This document shows positions 10,771-23,544 of a stretch of 64,000 nt of DNA, piece after piece. The notes below the pieces were generated by a model. It ran no database searches. It saw only the letters and a list, made by a program, of their open reading frames with translations, and was not told the origin of the DNA. Location: assembly GCA_019633425.1 (NCBI GenBank), contig WSUB01000049.1, positions 124,001 to 188,000 of the forward strand. The letters run 5' to 3'. A program made the position numbers and the translations under genes. This DNA comes from Tulasnella sp. 424. Its lineage: Eukaryota > Basidiomycota > Agaricomycetes > Cantharellales > Tulasnellaceae. The first letter of the stretch is position 1; the number at the start of each line of letters is the position of its first letter.

Positions 10771-12870
10771 ATGAGATTTATCATCATCATCGTTCTGGTT
10801 CTGGCCTACGGGCCTGTCATTTTTGATCTCGCCGTAACCGGGCGAGTGGGTAAGGATATACTACTCCCCTTCGTTCCCCGGCCCTCTCTGATGTTCCCCC
10901 CTTACAGTCAACCGACCGACCGAAACATATACCACCGACTGGGCTTTGGCCCAGTTTTACTCGTTGCACAGAGGCAAGCCAAGCCTTGCAATTCCGCCAA
11001 CGGGTTTGGCGGGTGCAGTGATCACGTCTGACCACAACAATCAGGGTAAGCCCCGCTTCGTTTCCTTTTTCGGTGCAGCTTCCTCGATCGTCGTCTCCCG
11101 CTCTCTCCCGGCGATCACCGCTGACTCTCTGCGTGCTCTCGATCGAAAGATTCCAATCTAGACTCGGCCGTTTCGATCTGGACCACAGTCCACGTCACCT
11201 CACGTCGTGCACTCGCCAACGTCGGCAGCTTCGTCAACAGCTACAACCACCGTCGACTTGACCGGCAATGGCGGTACACCCGTGGCTGGTCGCGATTCAA
11301 CTCCGGAAGCGTTATCGACGAAGGCCTCACTCTCTGCATCGACTTCCTTCTACTGGCCGTGGTGTTGACCATCTGGAAGAAACGAGCTACCGAAGGCCTT
11401 GCTAGATTCGTCGGTCGACAACTTCTGGGTGCCCCGACCACGTGTACTGGAGTTGTCACCGTCTTTGAGGAGCTTCGCCCAGGACAAGAGGTAAATTATT
11501 TTTCTTTTTGGCTCTCCCGGTTTCCTAGTTCACTGAATACCTTGTCGGATTGTTTCTCCAGCAGGTTCCAGGAGTACCGACCGCGTCTAGCGAGATTGCC
11601 AGCGTCTCGAATGCGGATGGCTCGGGCCCAAGAGTAAATTACGCTCTTGACTTTTGTGCGAAATGGCTTACTCATTGATTCTCTTTAGGGCCCCAACTCT
11701 CGACGGATCATCGTCATTTCCCTTTTGGTTCTTCTGGGCGGGTTTGTGGTCATCCTCTACGAGGCGGTCGATGATCGAGCCTTCTGGACCGTCACCATCA
11801 TCCTCCATCCCGAACCAAGCTCTTCGTCGGCCGTTTCCCGGCGTGTGGACAACATTTACCGGGTAGTCCCTAAGCTCACAGTCACCCTCCCTACCCGCGG
11901 TTTGATCGAGACTGGCCCCCCAGTCGTTCGTCGGGGAGGGGAACCACTACCCTCACACGAGCAGGCCGCCGCCCAGCCAAACATCTCCCCGAAGCGGCGA
12001 GCAGGATCTGCCTCCTCGTCCTTCACCACCGTCCACTCCGTAGAAGGGGTGCTGGTCATGGCTTCTTCGTTCATCGGCGAGGACCTTCACTGGTCCATTC
12101 AGTTTTACCCCTTCCAACACTACCACATCTCCCATCATACCGACCACGACCACGATAAAGAGGAGTTGGTTCAAGCGGACGTTGATATCCCTCTCCCCAA
12201 CTCTCCCGAGCTCCATGGCCTTGACCGCTCGACTCGCAGCCTGGACCTTTATCACTACATCGCCGCGTTATACCACCAATTCCTCAGTCTTCGCGCGATG
12301 CTGGTCCGCCCCTTACTTCCGGCAGAGGCAAAAGCAATTCGGGCAGAATTGCGACCGCGGTTGCGTAGCTTGGGAGAACGGGCTCGGGAGCGTCGCGGTC
12401 AAGCGGAGTTGACTCAAGGTACGGCTTCGGATATTGAGCCTGAAGCCCAGGTGGTCCTGGATCCGTCAGTGGACTCCGACGACGGAAATGCAGGTGATGA
12501 AGCCGAGGAGGCGGAAACCGAAGGCAACGATCTCATGGAACCCGCCTTGGTCCCTCTTCCGCCCTCTCGACCCACCTCTCCAGAGGCCGAAGAGGAGCTC
12601 ATCCCAGTCGACTTCTTCCCTCTCGCCGAATCTCGCCACAACTCTCCCGAATCCCAAGTCCTCGACCGCTCAACCCGCAGATCGGACCTCTATCAGTACA
12701 TCGCCGCGCTATCCCGTCAATACCTCAATCTTCGCGCGACGCTGGTCCGACCCCTACTTCCGGGCGAGGCTAGAGCAATTCGAGCGGAATTGCGGCCGCG
12801 GCTGGGCGGCTTAGAGGAACGGGCTTGCGAGCGTCGCGGTCTTCCGACGTTTACCTCCAGAGAGCATTAA
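10771..12870 (+). CDS. Unrecognised multi-pass membrane protein, copy B (598 aa)
   Basis: This is the paralogue of the gene at 5022-7402, with the same five-exon structure: 10771-10849, 10908-11045, 11162-11490, 11565-11633 and 11689-12870. All intron phases match copy A. The three hydrophobic segments and the two LDRS...ELRPRL segments are kept. The protein ends soon after the second segment (LPTFTS then REH). The acidic and basic repeat tail of copy A is absent, and both genes rejoin at the final REH codons and stop. Exon 3 is one codon shorter in the second hydrophobic stretch. Both copies are open throughout, which suggests both are, or recently were, under selection. The function is unknown. 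Confidence 0.8.
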
Positions 12871-15121
12871 GACGTTGGTGAGTAGTTCATCGCTCATTCC
12901 TTTGTTGGCCCCAAGCACTGGCATCTAACTAGTCGATCGTTCAGCGTCGGTCAAGGACCCAATCAACACCATTTCCAACCCGTCTCGCCCTTCCAGCTAG
13001 ACCCACCCGTTCCAAGGTAAAATCTAACGAAGTCGAACCGAACAACGGAGCAACGCCATTCTCACTCCACACAAGAAAACCATTAGCCCGGCTCTCCGGG
13101 TGATGGGAACATCCAGTCGGTATGTTATATTTTCTTTCGCTTGATCGAAGCCCCCTGTACAGCGTTCCAGAGCGTAACACGTAACGGCGAGCGCGGAGGA
13201 TGAAGAGTCCGAGGGACGGAGGAAAGAAATCCTCCTCACCCCTCAAGGGCTCCATCAAACCGCACTTGCGATCGGTTACGGCGCCTTCTGAAGTCGCTGA
13301 CTGTGGATGAGGTCTTTCGGACGCGCCTCCCTACTTTGGGGAAGACTTTCGAAATGGCCTTGGCGCGCGCTCGTTTTGTTGGCTATTCGTAAATGCGAGT
13401 AGGACGGACGGACGTCCCCTGCCATGTGTTGCGGGGATAACCCCCATGGTATGGTGAGATCAGACGGGCAGGATGTTCTTTTCTTTGTGAGTCTCGGTGA
13501 GTTTTGGTTGTCTGCTTTGTTGGTCTGGGACAGCTTTCGTTTGGATGTTGCTTTTTGGATTGGGTGGTGAACGGTGGGTAGGGCCTTTCTGGCTGGGATT
13601 GGCACTCGTCTCCAATTGGGTCGGGGTTCCTTGAATCGTAAACGTCGATGCTCCTTTCGCTTGGTGCGCTCTTACTCGGGTTTCCTGTTTCTTTCTTCCG
13701 CATTGGGTTGAGGTTGTTGTCCGTGTCTTTTGTGTCTCCAATTGTAGCGCTTTAGTCTTGTCCTGGTCTGGCTCTTGGCTTGTCTACGTGTGAATAGAAT
13801 AATTTATTCTCCGGTTTTCATTTCCCAAAGTCCACAGCGCGCACAGCCTAATTAGAGAACTACGGAAGGACCTAAGATAGATCATCCAAGAACGTCTCAA
13901 GAGGTTCGCCGACGCCCATCACGTGAAGAGCACACGAGGCGATAGGCGCCTAAATTCCAACTCGAGTCTCGAGGAGACCTTCCTGAAGGGTGGGCGGTGA
14001 AGGGGAGGTTGGTGCCTGGAGAATGCGCAGGAGGGATTAATAGGCTATTCGATTGGTGGGCGAAAAGAAGACTGATATCGGGATGGGCATGCCTTGCCTT
14101 GCGCAGCATCGCTCGTAGGATAGATAAAAAGCCCGCATGGAAGGAGTCCTCTGCAGTGGACACACCCACCTTGCGTCCTCACATCACATCTGAGAGAATA
14201 CTACTAGCGCTCTTCAACTTTCCATGACTCATTATGGGCGACTAAACGCGATAATGAATAACGGAAGGACGCGACAAGCCTTCCAGGTTCTTATCAAACG
14301 GATTGGAAAGCAGTTGATGAAGAGTCAAGAATCCAAGGATCTGATCGAAGGATTGTGAATATATTTTCGGAGTGAGGGTTCGGAAAAGAGGACGTTCTTG
14401 AATGGTATGGGCGCTGCTAGAACCGTAAAGCGGTAAAAGGGACTGACATGTACAAGGCGCTTCGCAGTGACAGCGGCGGAGATTACCGCCTGGAAAATGC
14501 CGCGATCAAAGTCATTCCATGCAAAATATTACAGATGGAGACCATCGGATCTTGCTCGTCTGTTCGGAGGACCTCCATTATGCTAGTAGGGGATTAGCCG
14601 CGCGGCCGACGCAAGCTATGACGTCGTTGGGGACACACGGCCATCGAGACACGCGTTTATCATTCAGAGTTTCTCCAGTGTACGGAACGTTTCTCCGAGT
14701 GTGTAGAAATAATTTACCTTGCAGCATGGGAGAACGTACGGCTAAGAGCGTCCTTTTGTGTCCGAGTCATCTCCTTTGGATAGCCGGAGGGTGAGCGTGA
14801 ATTTGGATGATGCACCAATCAGGGATCGTCCAACTCATGCCTCCACGAGTCGCCACCCTTCAGGCTCGACGCGTGTTTGCCAGTCTGGACGTAAGACGAG
14901 GCCCACATCATTGGCAGTCCCACAGACGGCGAAACCTTGAATATTTTGATTCCGACGAGTCGATTCTTTTCGTGTCCGGAGGGGAAGGGAGGTGGGGGAA
15001 ACAAATGGATTCAAACACAGTCCAGAATTTCGTCTTCGTCTTTCCCCTCACCCTCACCGCAGGGTATTCCATAGACAACACTCTATTCCCCCTACACACG
15101 TACTCTCCCCTTTCCTCAAAA
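12871..15121. other. 3' flank of block B and intergenic DNA before eIF4G
   Basis: Up to about 14700 this is the block-B copy of the non-coding flank. After that come the third repeat copy and unique sequence up to the duplicated eIF4G leader. No gene is supported: minus-strand frames at 13276-13741 correspond to frames in block A but are shifted relative to them. Confidence 0.5.
14680..14850. repeat. Dispersed repeat copy 3 of 3
   Basis: It begins with GTACGGAACGTTTCTCCGAG and matches 3780-3975 through GGGATCGTCCAACTCATGCC. It lies at the right edge of block B. Confidence 0.6.
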
Positions 15122-15326
15122 GGCGCAGGTCGTCGTTCAACCGCTTACGAGTATTGAGCACGTCCAACCTTTTGATAAAAAAAGTACAAAAAATTTCACA
15201 AGTCCAACTTATTCATTCAACTAGCGTATGTACGAATTACTTTGACAACTACTTGCCCTCTCCACCCAACCACTTCCCCCCTCTACCTACACACGCCACT
15301 GACACCCCCTTCCCCTCACGACAGCA
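15122..15326 (+). promoter_or_regulatory. eIF4G 5' flank, pyrimidine-rich leader (duplicated)
   Basis: This is the counterpart of 1-200. It ends in a C/T-rich stretch (CCCTCTCCACCC, then CCCCTTCCCCTC) directly before the ATG at 15327, which is common upstream of highly expressed basidiomycete genes. No TATA box is evident. Confidence 0.45.
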
Positions 15327-18300
15327 ATGAGCAAGCCCTCTTCAGTAGCTACCCAGAAGCCTTCCTCAAATACGAGCGCCTGGGCCAACGGTCCTCCATC
15401 TGCCAGTCCCTCGAGATCCCCCTCCGCCACCACTCCGGTCTCTAACACACCCACCCACTCCCGCAAGTCCAGCGTTCTTTCTCCAGCAGTCTCCGTCAAA
15501 GATGGCGTGAGCGTCCCAAGGGGCATCGTTCCCTCTTCCTCCTCTCATAGATCTTGTAAGTCCTCAGAGTCGACTCGCTCTCTCTGTTCTCCCCATGCGA
15601 TCGATGTATTTCGGATCCGACTGACTGTTCCACCCGACAAAAATCCCCCCTCCCCCCCCCTCCATCCTCTCCGTCCCCCCTCCCTTCCATGTCTCTCTTT
15701 GTACATGCAGCTGGCATCAACTTTGGGACTATCGATGTAAATGGGTCGTCCGGCCCTTCAGCGGCGGCATCGTCTGCCACAGCAGCGCCGCCTGTCGTGA
15801 ACGGTTCCGCGGGAACCCCGCCTCCGTCCAAGGACGCCCAGGCCACACCCCCACCGCCTAAAACATTCGGTTCATTACCCGCCCCAACGCCCTCTACTAA
15901 CCCTTCGTCGACGGCAGCTTCTTCCACCGCCGCGCCATCTCCAACTCCTTCAAATGCTTCAACCGCTGCGACCTCATCCGCCGCACCGCCCAAGCGAAAA
16001 CTCGATGCCAACAAATTATTCCAGGCTCCGACCTCCTTTGCACCCCAACCAACCCCGTCCGCCGCACCTCCTTCAAATCCTACCGCTCCCCCGACATCTG
16101 CAGCTGTACCTCCATACCATCATAATGCCCCTAATAGTAGTGTCATGGCCGCTAATGTGGCCACTAATAGTCCCGGCCAACGCTTCTCGACCCTCCCTCC
16201 CCCAGCCAACCACGGTTCTCCCTACTACCATCCCTCACCTCAAATGGCCAATCAGCAGCCGGTTGGCGTAGGCGGTCCCTCCCACTTACGGCCCGGACCA
16301 GGACCCCCGAACGGTGGTCAACGAAGTCCGAGCGTCAGCTCGAGACCACCGATTAACGGGGCGGTACCCCCACCTCCGGCGGTTTCCGTCAACGGCGCGA
16401 GTCAAGGACGAGGTCCTCAGTCGGCTGCGGGTCAGCCTCCGGGTCCGCTCACTGGAACGGTGCCTCAGGTTGGCAGTCCCAGGTTGGGACATCAGCCACC
16501 TGTGATGCAGCACCAGCAGCAGCAGCCGCCTGGCCCCGTCCCAGCACCAGGACAGATGCCTGGCCAACCGCCGTATCCTCCTCAGCAAATGCAGATGGGA
16601 TGGCAGCAGCCTCAGTATGGTGGTTGGGTGAGTTTGTTCTCGACGAATTAGTTTTTGGGATTTTCGGCTGACGACTGGTTTTTTGACCCCTTCTCGCAGC
16701 AACCTCAATATCCTCAATATCCGTACATGAACCCCGAGTGGTACTCTCACATGCAGCATCCTCACATGCATCAACATCCGCATCAACCTCCATACATGCA
16801 ACCTCCTGGCACTCCACATCAACCATTCGCTCAATCCCTCCCTCCAGCCCAACAAACTCCTACCACTGCTACCATGTCTCCTCGCACGGGACCCATGCCT
16901 ACTCTCCCCCCACCATCTTCAAGCACGCCCGTCCCTCATCCCAATGTTCCTCAAATCAACACCAGCGTTCCTCCCTCTCTACCTTCCACACCCGCTTCTG
17001 CTCGACCGACGACCTCGTTAACGCCCAGTGCAAGAGAATTCGTGCCTGGTGGCATGAGCGGGCCTTCCCCGATGACTCCTTCCCCCGGGTTCCCGTTACC
17101 GAAAAAGTCTATCAGGATCAGCAACCCGAACACGGGCGAAGCTGTTGTGCTCAGACCGCCGGATGTGGGGCATACTCGAAACTTGTCGAGAGATACCGCT
17201 ACGGTCCACGAGAGCTCGCCGTTGCGAAAGGTGCAGATTCGAATGGAGAGCCCGATGGACAAGAAGGCGAGAGAGGAGAAGGAGCAGAAACTCAAGGACG
17301 AGGCAGAGGCCAAGAAGCGAAAGGAGGCCGAGGATAAGGCGAAGAAGGAAGAGGAGGAGAAAGAGGCGAAGAGGAAAGCTGAAGAAGCTGAACGACTCAA
17401 GCTGGAGGAAGAGGAACGCCGCAAGAAAGAGGCAGAGGAGAAAGCCAAGCGCGAAGAGGAGGAGAGGATACGCCTGGAAGAGGAGAAGAAGAGGCAGGAA
17501 GAAGAGGCGGCCAGGAAAAAGAAAGAGGAGGAAGAGCGTCTCAAGAAGGAAGCAGAGGAGCGCGAACGCAAGGAGCTAGAGGAGCGCGAACGCAAAGCAA
17601 AAGAGGAACAAGAGCGCAAGGAGCGCGAAGAGGCTGAAGCTAAAGCTAGGGCCGAGGCGGAAGAGAAAATCCGCAAGGAAGCTGAAGAGGCCGCTAGACT
17701 CGCTGCTGAAGCCAAGGCTAAAGAAGAGGCAGAGGCCAAAGAGAGAGAGGAGAGGGAGAAACTTCAGGCTCCGTCGCTCTCTCGAACCGCCTCTGCTTCG
17801 AGCGTTGCCACCCCTGCCAATGCGTCGCCGAAACCTGGCTCCACGTCTCTTCCGGCCAAACCCATCCTTCCTCCGATCGCCACGGGTGGAGATAGACCGC
17901 GGATGCAACGACCTGTTCCTGGTCCGCTCGACCTTTCTTCGACTCAGCAACGTGCACCTCTCACACCCGGCTTGCCGAGCGCTTTGGCCTCTGCGAGGAA
18001 GATCGACGATTTGGACAGCGTAAAGTATCCTGAAGGTATCAAATCTCCTTCTGTGGAGTTGAATCAAGGTCAGACCCAGGGCGGAAAGTACAAGTGAGTG
18101 TTCTCGTGTTTTTGGGTTAGGTTGGGGTTTGGGTTGCTGATACGCTTTGGTCTTTTGTAGGTACGACCGCGACTTCCTCTTGCAATTCATGCAGGTTTGC
18201 AAGGACAAGCCCGACAACCTCAGCAGCCTTGATGCTCTTGGAATTGAGCGCGGTGCTCCAGGCGATGACAACGGTGGCCCCTCTTTCGGATCTGGTGGTC

Positions 18301-20758
18301 GTGCTCAAGGCCGTCGGATGACCTCTATGGGTCCACCTGGACCCAGTCGTTCGGCTTCTCTGAACATGGGCCTTGGTCTCAACTTCCCAGGTGGCAAAAA
18401 CGCCCCAGCGCCGTTCGGCAGCATGGGCAACTTCTCGTCTACGCCGTCGAGGCTGACGAGCGAGGAGCGGTTCGCTCAGTCCAATAATGGTAGAGACAGA
18501 GCTGTTAGCGGTGGTTCAGCGTTTATGCGCAACAACCCGATGAGCAGGAGTTCGAGCCAAGGTGGTGTTGGTGGACCTAATCAAGTCCCGCCCAGCCCAA
18601 GAGAAGCGAATAGGACAAGATCTCAACGCGGTAGAGCGCGGAACGATTCGCTCAAGCCCAATGCATCTCAGCTGTCTCAACAGCAGCAGCAACAGCAACA
18701 GGCCCTCAGTGGACTCGAGCCGGTTCAGGCCTTGCAACATTCTGATAACCGCTGGGATCGGAACAGGATCCGGGTGGATGAGAACTCGCCCGAGTTTGTG
18801 GAGCGCAAGGTCAAGGGACTGTTGAACAAGTTGACGTTGGAGAACTTTGATTCGGTCTCGAACCAGATCATCAGCTGGGCGAACAAGTCGGAGAATGAAA
18901 AGAACGGCGCGACGTTGATCTTGGTCATCAAGCTCGTCTTTGAAAAAGCCACCGACGAGGCACATTGGTCCGAGATGTACGCGCGGCTGTGCAGGAAGAT
19001 GATGGAGCAGATCTCTGTCAACGTTCAAGACGATAGCATCCGAAACAACGCTGGTGAACCGATCGTTGGTGGTCATTTGTTCCGCAAGTACCTGCTCAAC
19101 CGGTGTCAGGAGGACTTTGAGCGTGGTTGGTCCCAAAAGGAGTCCGCTCAGGCTGCAGCTGCTCTCAAGGCCGCAGATGACAAGGCCGCAGCAGAGGCTG
19201 CCTCGAAGGGTGGTGACGGCGAGGACAACGAGCCCGTCTTGTACTCGGACGAATACTACGCCCTCCTCAAGGCCAAGCGTCAAGGTCTCGGTCTCGTCCG
19301 CTTCATCGGCGAGCTGTTCAAGTTGCAGATGCTTACGGAGCGTATCATGCACGAGTGCATCAAGAAGCTCCTGTCCAAGATCGACAATCCCGAAGAAGAG
19401 GAGATCGAGAGTTTGTGCAAGCTGTTGACGACGGTTGGACAAGCTCTTGATACGCCCAAGGCGAAAGGCCATATGGACATCTACTTTGGGAGGATGCAGA
19501 TGTTGGCGGATAACCCGAACGTCGCGTCGAGGATCCGGTACATGCTTTTGGTGAGTTCTGAGGGTTTGAGAGAGTCTGGTTGTGGGGTTAGGGCTGACGA
19601 TTCTTTTCTGCGTAGGATGTTATCGAGCTTAGAGGGCGCAGTTGGAGACCAAGGAATGCAGCTGCAGGTCCCTCTACGATTGCACAAGTTCGCGAGCAGG
19701 TATGTGTGAAGTGGAAAGGTTGTCTGTGGGGGGCGTCATTAATTGTTTGATTATGTGCACAGGATGCAAGGGAGAAAGCAGCAGCAGCGCAACAGGCGTC
19801 CAAGATGGTTCCGATGTCTCGAACCGGATCGCAGCGTGGTGGCCGTAATGCACAAGAACAAGGTCCCGATGGATGGAACGTCGCTGGCCCCACACCCGTT
19901 CGAGCCGTCCCTGCCAAGGCTGGCGATCTCAGCAACTTTGGCAAGTTCACCGCCAACTCTGGTCCTCTCAAGACCATGGGCCCGTCGAGCGTGTTCAAGA
20001 AGGACAACAGAGGGCGTGATACTCCCCCGCCGTCGACTACCGGATCCATCTCCCGCGCAACCTCGGGAAGCAACATGTTCTCCCTTCTTGGAGCCGGTGG
20101 TGCTGAAGCCGTGGATGCCATGCCGAAGAGGACTCCGAGCGGACGTGGAACGACTCGCAAGCCGAGCATTGATCAAGCACCGCAGGCCCCGCCTGACACG
20201 CCCGCCCGCAGGAAGCTTAACCTCTTGCCTCGCACTGTCTCTTCGGCCAACGCGAACGAGGACAGCGCTGGCGACGAGGACAAGCCGGAGAGCGACGAGG
20301 AGCAGGCGAACGTCAAGACGTATACGGACAAGGAGGCCAAAGCCAAAGTGGATGAGGATGTCAAGGAGTTCTTCAACGTTCGGGATGTCAGTGAGGGCGA
20401 GAAGAGTTTTGCGGAGATGCCTGACGAACACAAGGGCAAGTTGGTCGACAAGCTTGCGTCCAAGGCCTTGGACTCGAAGGAGGCCGACGTCAAGCTTGTT
20501 GCCGACTTGTTCGACAAGGTGGCTGGCAAGTCCTGTCCTCCGTCGGCGTTCGAGGAAGGTTTGGCTGGGATTATCGAGTTCTTGGATGACACGGCGACGG
20601 ATGTGCCTCAGGCGTACACGTTCATGGCTAGGATGCTCCGAGGATCCAAGCTGCCCCAGGAGGCTGTCGAGTCCCTGGCGGACAAGATCTTCGTGGATGG
20701 AGAGCCGTTGGTCAAGCCCAAGGACAAGTTGCTCAAAGCGTACGCCGCTCTGGCTTAA
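15327..20758 (+). CDS. eIF4G: Eukaryotic translation initiation factor 4G (eIF4G), 1669 aa
   Basis: This is the scaffold of the cytoplasmic cap-binding complex eIF4F, bridging eIF4E, eIF4A and the 43S ribosome. Six exons keep the frame: 15327-15555, 15711-16627, 16700-18093, 18161-19550, 19616-19699 and 19763-20758. Residues 1 to about 560 are Pro/Ser/Gln/Ala-rich and disordered. About 565-735 is a highly charged E/K/R/A coiled coil. A canonical eIF4E-binding site, YDRDFLL, follows at about 848. A polyglutamine run lies shortly before the MIF4G (HEAT) domain, about 1053-1330, which includes SWANKSENEK and the GHLFRKYLLNRCQ region. An MA3-type domain occupies about 1520-1665. All domains expected of a basidiomycete eIF4G are present in order, so this is the functional copy. 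The 201-3441 copy was derived from it. Confidence 0.95.
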
Positions 20759-20849
20759 GCGCTGAGGAGTCTCTCCCTGTTCGTTGTCGTCGTCAGTCCC
20801 CCTACTCCTTTCCGCCTCTTCGTTCTTCCCTCAATTCCCTTGGACACTC

Positions 20850-22540
20850 GGTTTTGCCATTTTTGTTTCGTTCGCTGCGGGGCTGTTTTTATTCACTTTC
20901 ATCTATTGTCTCCCTTGATCTTGTCCGCTGCATCCCTCGCTCGCCTTGCTGCTTCATTCTAGACATTCTCCCATGTTTCTCATCTCTCATCCTAGGTATA
21001 TGTGTTTTTTTTTTTCCTTTGCCGTCATCTCACGCATTGCACACAGTATCTTGTGTCTATCGCTGCTATTTTTCTCTCTCCCTTTTCTCTTTCTCTTTTC
21101 CCTTGTCGTGCCATCGCTCTGCACTCATCTCACAAAAATCACTCCCTCCACATCTCTTTTGATATCCACTATCCTCTCTGTTCGTATACTCTGTTGCATT
21201 GCGTATGAGCCCTCTCGTGTATGCTTTTTTTTGTCTTGGGAATCTACATCTCCTGTCGCTTTTACTAGAAATTTGTGTGCCCGTCGTTGAGAGTGACTTT
21301 CGATCGTGAAGAGTGAGGTTGGAGTGGATTCAATGATATTCACTGCCAAGGAGCCGAGACACTCAAAGATAGCAGTACTTATAGTTGGGACTGATTGCAT
21401 CGTCATTTCTTGGGAACAACGATCAACGAAGATCTCTCGCACAAAATGACACCTTCCTCATGATCATCGCTTTTGATATCCACTACCCTCCGTTCATATA
21501 CTTTGTTGCACTGCGTATGAGTCTCTCGCGTACGCTTTTTTGTCTTGGGAATCTTGGTGCGCCCGTCGTTAGAACTCGTGCAGAGGGTGAGGGTTCCGAC
21601 GCTCGTGAAAGATTGAGTGCGGTTGGAGTGGATTCGACGACGCTCACTACCAAGTAGCCGAGGGTTAGAGTGGATTCGATGATATTCACTGCCAAGTAGC
21701 CTAGACACCCAAAGATAGCAGTGCATGCATGTGACTGATTACCTCGTCGTTTCTTGGGAACAGCGATGAACGGACACAAACGAAGATCTCGGGGAAGAGA
21801 CTCTGCATCATCTCACAAAATCACTCTCTCCATATATCTTTTGATATCCACCACCCTCTGTCGTATACTCTGTTGCATTACGTATGAGCCCTCTCGTGTA
21901 TACTTTTTTTCGTCTTGGGAATCTACATCTCCTGTCGCTTTTACTAGAATTTTGGTGTGCTCGTCGTCGAGACTCGAGAGCGACTTTCGTGAAGAGTGAG
22001 GTTGGAGTGGATTCGATGCATCGATGACACGCAAACGAGCGATATTCAGACACCCAAAGATAGCAGTGTATGGTGGTGGGGATTGATTGCTTCGTCATTT
22101 CTTGGGAACGACGATGAATGGATACAGATGAGCATCTCTCGGAAGAGACTTAGCATCGCTCTACAAAATCATACCCCCTCATCTCTTTTCATATCCACTA
22201 CCGTCCGTTCATATACTCCGTTGCATTGCGTATGAGCCCTCTCGCGTATGCTTTTTTGTCTTGGGAATTTCCATCTCCTGTCGCTGTTACTAGAATTTCG
22301 GTGTGCCCGTTGTCGAAAGCGACTTGCGTGAAGAGTGAGGTTGGAGCGGATTCGAGGACATTCACTACCAAGTAGCCGAGGGTTGGAGTGGATTCGATGA
22401 TATGCACTGCCAAATAGCCTAGACACCTAAAGATAGCAGTGCATGCATGTGATTAGTGATTGCCTCGTCATTTCTTTGGAACAGCGATGAACAGATACAG
22501 ACGAAGATCTCTCGGAAGAGATTTTGAAGCCCTATCTAAG
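20850..22540. repeat. Pyrimidine-rich flank and degenerate minisatellite, about four units of 310-370 bp
   Basis: A recurring unit starts near 21125, 21444, 21810 and 22160. Each contains a T-run then GTCTTGGGAAT, a stretch like CTCCTGTCGCTTTTACTAGAAT, then GTGAAGAGTGAGGTTGGAGTGGATTC-type sequence (partly altered in some units) and CGTCATTTCTTGGGAAC. Marker spacing is about 307, 370 and 347 bp. Open frames inside shift between units, so it is not coding. The first 270 bp (20850-21120) are the C/T-rich 3' flank of eIF4G. Confidence 0.8.
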
Positions 22541-23544
22541 TTCAAATCAACTCAAAGCAGCAGTCGTAGATGTCGCAGATGTCGTTCGTGTGATGACGAT
22601 AGAGGTGGCAGACGAGCGATGTGAGGGGTAGGCCGTGAGGAAGCATGCCTGAGGCCCAACTCGGGGTCCCGGCGTTGCTGCACTCCGTTGTGTCGGAACG
22701 TGGTTGCTTCGATGACTGGGAATGTCTATCCACTCTAGGGTCGTCACGTTTTCTTCGAATGATATCGGTCAAGCCTAATGACGCGAAATTTCCCAATTCG
22801 ATCTCGTAGGGCTTTCGCTTACCTCGTCGCTACCCCACGTTCGCTAGTACGTACGACCACCTAAACCCATTGTATAGCGGAGGGGAGGAATCGTACGACC
22901 ATGTTATCTCGTATACTTTCACTCGCGCTTAGCTGTTGCAAGGAGAGAGGTGCGTGAGGGTACGGCAATGGGATGGCCGGTTTCACTGTCCATTGCCGGG
23001 CACTCAAGCGCTCTGCTTAGTAAAAACCGCTCAAGGACCAGCTTTTAGCCGAGTACGCAATTCCGAGATCTATTTTCACGCTCTTGTGGTCTGGGAATGA
23101 CTTGCTACTCCTCTCAAATCGGAGGGTGGGGCTCATTCCACGTCATGTCCGATCCCACCATGTTCCTCGAAATTACCGCATCGAGTTGGCTTCCCATTGG
23201 GCTCTCTCATCAGGACTTGGCCTGGAATGGCTGGTTTTTTTTGGTCTGCGCAAAGAGGATAGCTTCTTGAGGCTTCCGTGCAATGAGGCTGCCATTGACC
23301 TGGGATATTGAGTGCGGGGGAAAGGGGAACGGCAAAGCCCGGAGTGTGTGGGATCGACGTGGGAATGTTTGGAGAGGTTGAACGTGTGTCGGAAGAGGGA
23401 GATGTTGATGCTCGGACCAGAAAGAGGCGAGCCCATGGTTAACCCCGACTGCAGCTGCAAGGTCTTCATATTACCCTCCTGCCCCTCTGGGCAAGGCAGT
23501 CCCGTTCACAATCATCTTCTCCCACTCCCCCTCCCCAAGATCCA
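22541..23544. other. Intergenic, 5' flank of TRK transporter
   Basis: No gene is supported. A short frame (23084-23311) has no conserved features. The last 70 bp before the TRK start are C-rich (CCCACTCCCCCTCCCC), probably the transporter's leader. Confidence 0.5.

Larger units (their letters stand above)
10310..14700. repeat. Tandem duplicated block B (about 4.4 kb)
   Basis: This is the second copy of the block described for 4500-9260, directly repeated. It includes the tRNA-like remnant, the five-exon membrane-protein gene, its 3' flank and the distal non-coding segment. Differences include the missing acidic-repeat coding segment and several small indels in non-coding sequence. Confidence 0.85.

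Noticed and set aside
16951..17739. Minus-strand Ser/Leu-rich frame of 262 codons
   Set aside because: It is antisense to the charged E/K coiled coil of eIF4G. Ser/Phe/Leu richness is the usual mirror of such sequence.
21125..22540. CRISPR-like or coding tandem repeat
   Set aside because: The units are over 300 bp and degenerate, frames shift between units, and the DNA is eukaryotic. It is a minisatellite.
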